64,000 bases of DNA, from NCBI RefSeq assembly GCF_027887165.1, contig NC_077230.1, positions 33,865,351 to 33,929,350 of the forward strand, read 5' to 3'. The DNA comes from Monodelphis domestica. Its lineage: Eukaryota; Chordata; Mammalia; Didelphimorphia; Didelphidae. The notes under the pieces are model-generated. The model was not told where the DNA came from, searched no databases, and was given only the letters and a program-made list of their open reading frames with translations. The translations under genes were made by a program, and so were the position numbers. Shown in pieces: positions 14,074 through 26,800 of the stretch (positions are counted from its first letter, which is position 1; every line of letters starts with the position of its first letter).

Positions 14074-14165
<92 letters not shown>

Positions 14166-14839
14166 AATACCTTTCTTCCTCATGTTTGTAATTAAACTCC
14201 ATAAAAGGTTGACTGCTGACTTGAGTTTTCATTTACGAATTACATAGCTGAATTCCTTGGCGACCTTAAGTTAATATATATCAGTCTTTTAAAGTGATTT
14301 CCTTGTACACATACATATATATTTTTAAAAATGTTGAACTAAAAGGTAGAGAACCAAATATATGTTCCTCCTTAAAGTATAAAGCAGGAAGCCAAAAAGA
14401 GCTTCTGTGCATGCATAATAAATTATACTCTGCAGTTTAATCTAATTCTACCAAAACAATAGAGATTTCTTGGTGATTTTCATCTGTATTTGTATTGTAA
14501 TTTGTAGCATTGCTCATTTTATACCCTCTAAAATTGTGATTGATCATTAAATAATTAGAGTTTACTCTGGAATTGTGTCTGATTATCAGAGTTCTTAAAT
14601 CTTTCAGATTTGTTTTTCTTCATGGTGTGAATATGAAAAAACCCTCATGATAGTGTCAAATTTCTTCATGCAAATATGATAATTTTTTTTCTGGTTCATA
14701 ATAGTTTGGCTCTGTTCTCTTTGTATCAGTTCATAGAAGTCTGGCCAGGTTACTCTAGTTCCATTCTGGAAATTATTTCTTTTTGTGCATAATTTGTTCA
14801 GCCATTTCCCAGTAAAACCAATCCAAACCAAACCAAACC

Positions 14840-14880
<41 letters not shown>

Positions 14881-17800
14881 CAAAACATCCTATTAATCCC
14901 CAGTTCCTTGCCTCTGCAGAATAAGAAAAGAAGTATCCAATAATTGTTTTGGTACCTTTGGGTCCTATCTTTTCATTTGCATTTTTTAATTTCTTTGGGA
15001 TATTGCTCAAAGTTTAATGACAGTTTAATGAGGCCTAGGACCAAATTACTTTCTTGAATATCTAGAAAAACCTAAAGTTCCACAACCACGAATACTCTTG
15101 TTTCTCATACCCCAATAATTGTCATTTTAGTTGTAATCATCTTTGTCAATCTGGTATGAAGTAACAGCTTAGAACTGTTTAAATTTACATTTCTCGAGTT
15201 ACTAGTGATTTTGGACCATTTAGGATTGATTTCCCCCCTTGAAAAAGGTGCATTAGTTTCCATAGCCTTTGACTTTTTTTTGACTGTCATTTACTTGGAA
15301 GATGCCTCATGGTTCAAGGTTTACATTTGATCAGTATAGTAAATGGAAAGTCAGAAAGGCTAAGTGACTTGCCCAAGTAAATACAACTAATTAGTAGAAA
15401 CATACAACTAGGTTCTAGAACTAGAACTTGAGTCCAAATCTCTTTAATTCCAAGATGGTTTGATTGCCAGTTGTATGAAACTGCTACCTTTTCTTCCACA
15501 GTAACCTGAAATTTGTTATTGGGGCACTGAAAATATTAATAGAAGAAGATCAGGGATGTAGAAAAGACTTCCAAGCTATCTTTGAGCAGGTAAGACAGCA
15601 CAGTTCCTCCCCATTAATCAAGTTTTATTGAATGTTAGTTGTGTTCACAGTGATAAAAGTGGTGGAAAGCAAAGCAGTCAGTGAGAATGGTGCCCATAAT
15701 AATGCATGAAATAAATGCTTCCTATTTCATTCATCCATTCTTTTGATCAGTCCAAACAAAACTTTTCAACCTTACTAAAACTCTTCTTGGCCTAAGAGGA
15801 CTGTTTTATGATAGGTGAATTGACCAAAACTCCCATATCACTACTCTCTGCCTAGTACTACTTATCACTCTTTAGAAAATCCAGTATGGAAATCATTTGG
15901 GAACCCCAGCCTACTACTACTACTAATCCATGAATTGTGTCTACTTGATCAAGAGAAAGGATCATCGGCTGGGGTATCCTTCTTCCTTGCTTCCCTTACT
16001 CCGTTGCAGCTATTAACTACTCTTAGGTCTTAAGATGTGAGTCAGTAACTTTCTTCGTTCTGAAGTGAAGAAGGCCCACCAGGCTTTTTTTATTATTATT
16101 TTCTCTGTGAATGTGCCTCTGAAGTCTGCTAGAATGTAGGCCTTACAATCGATTTCCCCTACTTTTATGCTATCATTGTAACTACTAATTGAAGTACCTC
16201 TGGATGTGTGCAAAATGCTGCTAAGCGCTGGAGACATAAAGAGAAAAAATGAAACATTTCCTGATCTTGAGACACTCTTACTCGATACTCTAAGTGGAAA
16301 GTACAACATTTAAAATAAGGTTCAGCTGAAGCACAAGATGGAATGCTTCAGAAGTCCTGGGGTCTCAGTGGTAGGATGGATGGAATGGATAGCAAGAGCC
16401 ATTTGGCAATGATTTCACAAAGATTAGTTAGACTGGTTCTGCCATCTATCACATCAGTAAATTCTTTTGTATTTGAGGATTAAACCCAGTGTCTCGGTCA
16501 CATATTATCAAGGCTTTCCTGTTTTTATTGGATAAAGTCTAAACCCAGTACCTTCTATACTCTGACACCAGAGGGTTCCATACTTAATTCCCAGAGTACC
16601 ATGACATAAATTTTTTATTATATATATATATATATATGCATATATCTATATCTATATCTTTGTAGTCATATAAATCTTATATACCCAGAGCTTAGCTGAG
16701 GACCAGAAGACCAGACATGGAAGAAGCTCTTAGTAGTGAATATCATTTTTCCTTTTTTCTATACACATGTAAATCTGTGTGTCAGTATATACATATATAT
16801 GCACATAAATGCATGCACACATTTATTTATATATGTGTATGTGTGTATGTGTCGATATCTATACCTCTATCTAAGGCCAGGTTACTTACTCATCAGACCT
16901 GCCCTAACATTCTTCTAGTTTGCAAAAGGGCTTGTCACTGTAATTTCTCAGCTATTATGGTATTTCCACTGACTGTTTTTGAACATCTCTTGGAGTCCAT
17001 TTTACTAAATTACAATCCTCCTAGAAGCAGAAACTGTCTTTCCCCCCTGTATATACAGAACTATGCAGGAAGAGAAGCTCTGTTTTGTAGTGTTAGGAAG
17101 TGATATGTATTGAAGTGGTCCCCCTGATGTCCATCCTGGATGTCTGAAGCTCACCAGGTCAGTAACATCTTACTGCTTTTGGCAGCTTCCTGCAACTAAA
17201 TGGCAGTGAAGGTGTCACCTTGCCTTGAAAAACACAATTCTTAACTGGGAGAGCTTTTAAGCTTTGGATTCTATCCCTAACCTCATTCCTATCTACATGC
17301 CTATCTCTTTCCCTCTTCCCATTCCCATCCATGTCCCCATCTCAGTTCCCAAACCTATCCCTGTCTCTAATCTCATGTAAAACTCTCGTCCTATCCTGAT
17401 TGGTTTTACACAATAGCTACTAGTCATGGAATTTGTGCATATGTTTTTGAATGTAATAGATCTTAAGCGGTTCATTTGAGAATAAAGAAGTCAGATAAGT
17501 GGCTAGCAGGAATAAATGAGTTATATATGAGATGGTTGTGACTCTTGGAGAGGAAAAGGATTGAATAACGTGTACTTAATATTAATAGATTTATTTTGGT
17601 TAATTTGGTAAATTTCAGGCTAACTTTTTTCAAGACAAATATAAAGACATGAACACATACAAAGTGAATATGGAACAGAAACCTGATGAATCAGATAAAG
17701 AAGGCACATTTTTACCATTGGCCCCAGAAGAAGAATTATTACTAGGACAATTTAAAATAAAGCCTAAAGAGATAAAAAATGAAGATTTATCACCAGGGCA

Positions 17801-20800
17801 ATTATTAGCCCAAGGGGATTTCAATTCAGGTAAGACATATATCCTTGCTCAAAACATTTGACCCTAAAGTTTTCTGATAGATAAGAGAAATTTGGAACAA
17901 ATGTTTCCATCACTCACTGAATCTCTGGTCCCTATTTCCTTTCTCTTCATATCTCTAATAATGAGAATGCTAGCTGCTTTATAAGGCTTTCTCACCTATT
18001 GGTGATCCCTCTCTTGGTGATTGAATTATAAGGGACCTTGGAAATATTCTACTATAACTTTTTAATTGATATAGAAATCTATCCTATATGTATGTCAGAA
18101 TGTCATTTAGCTTCTGCCTCAAAATATGCAGTGATAGGAAACTCATTTTCTCAACATCCAGGCCACACTATTGCTAAATTACTTAAGCTTTTAGACAAGA
18201 TTACAGTACAATTTTATTTTTCTCATGCTTTTTTTATAATTTATTCGTTTTCCCTTCTTTTGAAATAATACAGAAAAAGATCTTGTTCCTCTTTCCCTAT
18301 TACTATCCATCTGACATATAAAATCAACTTATTATCCACCTAAGTTTTTTTTTAATATCTATGATCATGTTTAGACTGAAAAAAATGTTTATATGATTTC
18401 TTATTTCATCCTTGGGACATGGTTTTGTTTAGAGTCTATTATCCATCCTACTTTAATTACATCCATTTTGGTTTATCAACATTCTGTTGGTCTCATTGCA
18501 ACAAAATCTTTTTTTAATTCAATTACTTATAGGAATAATTTTGGCCATTTCTTTCAACATTTTAAAATTCAGATGCTCCCATCTCCCTTTCCCTGAGGTG
18601 GTGAAGAATCTGATATAGGTTACACTAATACTATCATGTAATACATATTTCCATATTGTTTCCATCATGATAAAGACATAAAACATATATATTCAATCTC
18701 ATGAAGATTTATAATATAACTTATAATTTATAATATAACTATTATAGTAGAAGATGTCAAGTTTTGATCTACACTCAGATTTTTTTTTGTAGCTTCCTTG
18801 ACCATTGATAGTATGTTCTTCATGTGTTACCTTGGAAGCTTTATGATAATGGTTTAGTCCTCCACAGTTGATCATTGTATAATATTTCTGTTATAGTCTC
18901 TAGTTATAGTGGCTCTGCTCACTTTTTCTGAATTCATCCTGTTCATTGTTCCTTATGGCATAATAGTAATCCATTACAACCATATTCCACAGCTTGATCA
19001 TTCAACCACTAAATAATGGACAACCCCTCAGTTTCCAATTCTTTGCCTCTATAAAAAGAGCTGATAATAATATTTTGGCACAGTTAATTCCTTTTATTCT
19101 ATCTTTGATCCATTTGGGATCCTGAACCTTTAGTGAGATTGTTATATAGACCTTTGGGTATTGTTTCATATAAGTCTGCAGAATGGTTGTATTGATTCAC
19201 ACTATTACGAATGAAGTTTATTAGTGTTACAATTTTCACACCTCCCCTTCAACATTTATCATTTTCCATTTTGGTCATGTTAGCTAATATGAAGGGTATG
19301 AGATCATTTTTCAGAGTTGTCTTAATTTTCATTTCTCTCATCAATAGTGATTTGGAATTTTTTAAAATATAGCTATGTATAATTTTAATCTCTTCTGAGA
19401 AATGCCTATTCAAATCCTTTGACCATTTCTCAATTGAGGAATGTTGTGTATTATAAATTTGACTCAGTTCTCTATATATAAAGAAATGAGACTTTTGTCA
19501 AATACTTGTTATAAATTTTTCCTCAGAATTTGTTTTTTCATTTCTAATCTTAAGTACATTTGTTTTATTTGTGCAAAACCTTTTTAATTTAATGAAATCA
19601 AAATTCCCTTTTAATCAAGTATGCCGATGGTTTATTTATTTTATTTTTTCATAAAACAAACTATTTGTCTTATTTTATTAGTTCTATGGTTTTCTTACTT
19701 TCAATCTATTCATCCCTTGCTTGATTTTCATGATTTTCAATTTGGTGTTTAATTGAGGATTTTTAAATTTGTCCTTTTCTAGGATTTTTAGTTGTATAAC
19801 CAATTCGCTTATGACCTGCTCTTTCTCTACTTTACCTGATATGAGCAATAAGAGATGTGAATTTTCCTCTAAGTACTGCTTTGGCTACATCCTATGAATT
19901 TTGATATGTTGTCTCCTTATAATCATTCTCTTTAATGAAATTATTGATTGTTTCTATGATTCATTCTTTGACCCATTTATTCTTTAGGCAAAAATTTGTT
20001 TATGTCTATCATCTATGTATATGCCATATACATATAATTTTATTGGCAAATAGAGAAGGTTTCCTATTTTGGCTATAAATATCACTTGTATAAAAGGTTC
20101 ATTAGAAAACACCTTTTTCCTGGGTACCATCAATTACTTGCATTCCCTTTGCATTGTGAAACTGTGAACATTTGGAGTATCACTGTCATTGCTAACAGAA
20201 GGAAATCTGGTTCAGCCTTATGAATCTGAGATCTGGAAGAATGAATACTGGTGAATTGAGCAACAGTTGGAAAATGAATGCTGTACTTCAGGGGCTGACT
20301 TTTTTTTGGCTGCCAAGTACCAACAATTAATATGATTGTGGTTCAGAGAATATTAGAACCTCTAGTGTGAGGGGTTGCTGAACACTTTTCAGGGCTGCTT
20401 ATCTGCCTTTGGTGTCTACTTGTCACTCAGCTCTCATCTGTGGTTCCATGAAGCTGTAGCATGTGGAGCAGCCTGTTAAAACTGAACAGATGGGTTAAGT
20501 TAGGTTGATATCTACTCCAGGCTTGTGAAGACCTCCTCCTGGAATAGGTGGATGAGAAAATTTGCTTCAGTAGCCATGAATGTAGCTGAAGGTAAGCACT
20601 GTGGAGTGCGTAGAGTTTGGTTGGACATCTAAGACACTAAAGTCATTTAGGTTCAGTGTCAATCATCTAGGTTCAGTGTCAGTCATGCAGACTTTAGTCT
20701 TGCCACAGGATTTAGATGACTCTGGAAGAAAGAGTGAGGCTGACAATTTTTTGTAACTCACTTAAATCCAATTCATACACAAGTTAAAATATTACTCTGT

Positions 20801-23800
20801 GATGTCACTGGTACTTTTCAGACATAAGGATCACCACCACCGCTGCCAACTGATTAATCAACATTTTTGACTGTCTCATCCTTTTAGTCTTCTTAAATCT
20901 AGCTTTATTTGTTTTTAACTGCCCTTGCAGCGGGACTAGTATTTTCTTGGTAGTTATCCTAGATCATCAGTCTTAGAAGGAACCTCAAAGACCACCCACT
21001 TTAATCCCTTCATTTTGTAGGTGTGAAAAATGAGGCACAGAGAAGATATTCAGATAGTTACCTTCCCAGCGGTGACTTCATGGCTTCTGGCTCTAAAAGC
21101 AATACCAAAGGTAGGTTCTTCACTTTATAAGATGTCAAAGCCTTGGTCAGCAATAGTAACCAATGAAAGATTGCTGTTGTCCCTTGCTAATCCTAGTAAA
21201 ATATTTGTGTACTGTTGTACTCATTGAATTATTTATTTTTCTTAGAGACCACAATAAAAAAAGAAAAAGAAGAAGATGAAATAGTAGTGGAGGAAGAGAT
21301 TATTAGCACTGGAAAACCTACAGAGGGAAAGGCTAAAAAGGGATTTTCCTGGTTCCGGTAAGAGATGTACTTTTTATATATGGATAACAATATTCTTAAT
21401 AAACAAAACATTTTATTTCTCCTGGAATTTACCTCTTTGGCTACTGTTTGCTATGTTTTTTGCCCCTTTCTACAAAAGAACTTCATTATTTATATGAATT
21501 TTCTCAGTTGTTCACATCTTCCTCAAAAGGGTGCTGGCATAGAGTAAAGGTGTCAATTTCACAGTTTATGGATGTGACCCAGAGAGATCCATTTCTTTTT
21601 GAGTCTGATAATAACAACTTAGTGGGAAAAGTATAGGACATGGAATCTGAGTTATCTGCATTCAGACTGGAGTTTTATCACCTAGTCATGTGTTCAAATT
21701 CAAGTATTTTCTGATCAATAGGTTACAGACTTCCCATCTATAAAATATTACAAGTTGACATCTAGCGTTACTTGAGATCTAAATCAGTGACCCCATCACT
21801 CCTTACAAGACAAATCATGTATTAGTTGTGGTTAATGTGGAGGAGGAAGAAGTAGAGAAATGATATTGTGCCATATGCACACATATTTAACTTAACTGGC
21901 TTCCATATCTAGTTTTATATTTTTACCTATAGCGCCAAATTTGATCTTGCCCCTTCTCTAATACATATGCTGACATAGCACGTATCCTACAAAAAGTGTA
22001 ACTCCAAACTCTTTTAACATGTAGCTTTGTCTTTTTTTCAGAATTGAAATTCATGAAATTTTTATAGTGTGCATCTATTTAAGATCCTTTTTTGTGTCAT
22101 AGTAGAATGTATTTTGTGTTTTAATAATTATTTCACTCTCAAATGTTGTATGATTCTAGCAATATCAAAGAACGCAAGCTGTGGAACTTCTTTCATTTTA
22201 AAAAACATGACAAACAAGTAAAGAATGTGCACAAGTGGGAAGAAATTGATCAAGAGGTAAATTTTCATTATGTTAAATTTATCAAAGATTTAAGTTTGTT
22301 TCCCCATTTAAATTACTAGAGAGTGAGCTTTCTCTTGAATTAGAAAACTATAATTTACCTTGGATTGAGGAGTTAACATTCTGTCATAATTATTAATCAG
22401 TATGCATAGGAATAAAATTACCTGAGTAAGGATCAAAAGTACCATAGCGGCAACTGTTTGGCCTTGAAGTCTCTTTTTTGTTCCCAGAGATCATTCAAGA
22501 ACCTCTCTCAAGAAAAGGGAATAATTAAGAACTCTTAAAACATTTGAATTCTCTGTATTTGGATGTTTTAAGGACAAAGGATAATTGATTCAACTTTTGG
22601 CCTCAGAATATTGTTGGCTGAAAATTTTCTAAAATTATGGCACAGAGTATTGAAATACACTTAACCTAGAGAAAAGTGCAAGTTGAATTGTTATGGGCTG
22701 ATGCATGTAGGAAGTGATAACATATTACGATAATTTTCCCTCCATGCCAGAAGGGGTCTCTGAAGGGGCTGTACAATATTTAAAAAATAACAGGTAGGTA
22801 AAATGGTAAAAGTTTACCAAGAAATACCACTGTCGGTTGTTGGCAAAATAAGAGGAGAGATTGCATGTGTATGTCTTGATTTACTGTGCCTGTGTTACTG
22901 AGCAAAAAAAAGAACATGAGAGCCACAGATGGGCCAATATGACAATGAAGGAAAATAATAAATGTTGAAGGGGATATGGCAGAATTGGGACACTAATGCA
23001 TTGCTAGTGGAGTTGTGAATTAATACAAGCATTCTGGAGGGAAATTTGGAATTATGAGCAAAGGGCTTTAAAAGAACACATTTGATCCTTTGATCCAGCA
23101 ATACCATTGCTGCGTTTGTACTCCAAAAGATAATAAGGAAAAATGCGTATACAAAATATTCATAGCTGAGTTCTTTGTGGTGGCAAAAATTGGAAAATGA
23201 GGGGATATTCCTCAGTTAGGGAATGACTAAACAAATTGTGGTATATATTGGTGATGGAATACTATTGTGTTATATGGAATGATGACCTACTTGATTTCTA
23301 TATGAACTGGAAAGACCTCCATGAACTGAAGCAGAGTGAAATGAGCAGAACCAATCGAATGATATACACTGAAAGTGAAACATTGTAGAACTATCCAACA
23401 TAATGAACTTTACTACTCGCAGCATACAATAGTCCAGGAAATTCCTGAAGGACTTATGAGAAAGAATGCTATCTATATTGAGAGAGAGAACTATGGGAAT
23501 AGAAATGAAAAAGAAAAACTTAAGACTTAACACCTAGAACTTGTTTATATGAATATATGATTTGGGGTTTGAGCTCTATGGTAAAAATGAATAATATAAA
23601 ATTAGATATCAAGGGATAACATTTGTACAATCCAGTAGAATTGCTTATTGCTTCTGGGAGGGGAAAAGGGAAAGAAAATGAATCATATAAACTTGAAAAA
23701 ATATTAAAAATAAAAAAAGAATATGAGGTATGAGGTCAATTGAGAAAATATCTATTGATCTTCACACACATATTTTTACACATACATAAATAAATAGATA

Positions 23801-26800
23801 CACATGTACACATGAGTAAGTCCAACTAAAGATTTCATCACCCACCAGGCATTAGGAAGTATTTCTGACCCGCCCAATTTTGTTTGTGCTCTAGCTAGCA
23901 AGAATAAAATTCTGAATTGCCTCACATTAGGAATTCTTTTGAATCCTCCAAGGATGGTCCCATCTCTTAATAGATACTGAAAAAGGACCCCCACAACACT
24001 GTCTAATGGAGATGGGCATTTTTTTTCAATTTTCTTTTACTTATAAAATAATGAATGGCAATAAAATACAAGCTTTCCTCCAAACCTAAAGGTGACAACA
24101 TCGAATATATTTAACATTTGTAATCATGATGGTCAACTTGGCAAAATCTTGTAAAAAAAAAGTAAGATTTGTTTCCATTTACTTTCTAGAAATATTACCC
24201 ATCAGTAGAAATAGACAAAAAACTAGGATGCACTTTAATAGTTCCTGACCAGTTTCTCAACTGATATGGTAACCTCAATTGGAAAGTTATGGATATCAGA
24301 CACTGGAAGATGGAATTGGGGACTTGAGGGTTCTTTGCCTTTATAAGAACCATCACTAGATTCTAAAGTTGGCTAACACCTAGCTAATCTAACTTCTAGT
24401 CTTAGAACCTGATGATGACCCTTCCTCTGCCTCCCATGACCCAGAAACCCCAGCAGCTCCCACCAGGCCAAGTTGCCTCAACTTCCTTCCTGGGTGGATA
24501 TTGGGTAAAGTGGCCTGTGTTCCTGGCCAAAGAAGAGACAAAACTACCTGGGTAAAGGTAGATTTTAGTTCAATTTATTTTGGCCATGGAGAATAACTGA
24601 ATACACTTTGGATGTAGATAATTTTCCTCTCATCTTGTCTTAACTTGGAGTAGGTGGAAACATTTTAGTATTAATACATTCCCTTACAAAGTCATCACTC
24701 CTTAAGGAAAAATATATCAAGTATTTTGCCTGTTTTAGAATAATGCTATTTTTAAAAAGGCTCCAAAGTATTTTCATTGCAAAAAATAAAGTTTTTTCCT
24801 GGTTTACAAAACTCACTTCAGATCTCTTGTTGTTCTGTGAATTTTTGACATACAGATGAAAGAAAAGGGTGGTAGGGATAAGAAATACAGCAGCCTTGAA
24901 AAGAAAAATTTATAAAAAAACTGTGAAATGAGGGATGATTTTGGAACAAATGGTCTCTAAGGCTCCTTTGAGGTTTTGCTGTCTATGGTTATATTAACAT
25001 ATAGCCATGGAAGCTTTTTAAATATTGTGTCTCTTGACCTTCAGGTATTGGAAGATTACTGTCCTTATTCTACTGAAGCCCCTAAAACATTGCCAACAGA
25101 GTGGACAAATATTGAAGTTGGTAATTGGTTATGGAGCATTGGAATGGAGGAGTATGTTGTAAAATTTTATTGTAAAGGAATAACTGGTGAAAAACTCCTT
25201 ACATTGGACAATCACTCGCTAAAAGTAAGTTCAAGAATTGACTTTTTTTTTTACAATACATTAGACAACATATATATATATATATATATATATAATCACT
25301 AATTTTATGGAGAGAGTATATAAAACATAATACAAAAATGGGAAATCCTATGTATGATCTATTTGCCAATCTTATGGTTTTAAGGAAATCATGTTAACCT
25401 CCTTTTGAATGTAGTATCAAAGGAGATTTCTTTTTGATTGTGATTTGTTAAATTCCCCCCTCCCCTTTTTAGTATTCCTAACATGTGGTCATTTCCTTTT
25501 ATTTATATTTATTTTTAAAAACCTACCATTCCTTTTTGGAATCAATCCCCATGTATTAATTCCAAGGAAGAAGAGGAGTAGGATCTGGGCAAGGAGTGGG
25601 TAGTGAGTGACTTGCCGAGGGTCACACTGTTAGCAAGAGTATCAAGAGTATGTGAGGGGGGCACTGGGTAGCTCAGTGGATTGAAAGCCAGGCCTGTAGA
25701 TGGGAGATCCTGGGTTCAAATTTGACATCAGATATTTCCCAGCTGTGTGTGACAAGGAAATCACTTTAAAAGACTGATATATATATTAACTTAAGGTCGC
25801 CAAGGAATTCAGCTATGTAATTCCTAAATGAAAACTCAAGTCAGCAGTCAACCTTTTATGGAGTTTAATTACAAACAGGAGGAAGAAAGATATTAGAGAT
25901 AGAGAGAGAGAGGGAGAGAGAAAGGGGAGAGAAGGGAATAGGGCTTAAATACCTCTTCTGTTTAGGCTGGGCTAAAAGGCCCAAGCTCTTAGATAGCTGA
26001 GGCAAAGAAAAGAGATCAGTCCCTAACACTCACGTGACCAAAATGGAGAAACAGTCTCAGGGGCCTCCACCTCCAGCTTCCTTCAGAGCAAGCTTCTCAG
26101 AGCACCACCTCTCAGAGCAAAACCTCTCCAACCAACCCCGCCTAGTCCTCAGACCCCACTGTCTTTAAGGAAACCATCCAAGTTCCCTCCCCTCAGTTCT
26201 CACATCTACCAATCACTGTCCATGTCTTCCCTGTGCCAATGGTGGCTCTAGCTTAACCCAGGACCTCCCAGAGGTCTGTGGCTTTGCACATGTCTGTCTG
26301 TTGAAGGTCATATTCTCAAATAATTAAATCTTGATCCTTTGCTGCAGCCCTTCCTAAATTCTGTTACCCTGAGTAGGATGGAGATTGGAATAATTAAATT
26401 TTGATCTATGCTGCAGCCCTTCGTAAATCCTGTTAGGACTGAGTAGGGTGGAGATTGTAAGTTCCAAGACCTGGTTCTGTCATTCCAAGTATCTCTATTG
26501 TATCAATTCTAAAATCAAACATGACTCAAAGAACTTTGTGTTCTATGCTTAAGCATAGGTCAAAGCCCTTTCCATTGTTCAGCAAAAGGTTTCTATCCTA
26601 AAGTAATCTTAAGTAGGTAGGAGAAGGACCCTCCAATGCCAAGGGGGATTCACATTCCAATAGACTATCAGTGGGAAATTTCACTGAAACAGATTTAAAA
26701 ACATTAATCATGGAAAATGGCAAAATTTCATTTCATTTATAGTAAATAGAATCTCATATTTTATAAGGCCTAAATTGCAAATCCTCGTTAGTATGATAAC

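Noticed and set aside
14604-15010. Phe/Cys/Leu-rich reverse frames
   Set aside because: Produced by the (CAAAA)n tract within L1 debris.
25661-25760. tRNA-like A and B boxes
   Set aside because: They belong to the head of a SINE; there is no complete cloverleaf or anticodon arm expected of a working tRNA gene.
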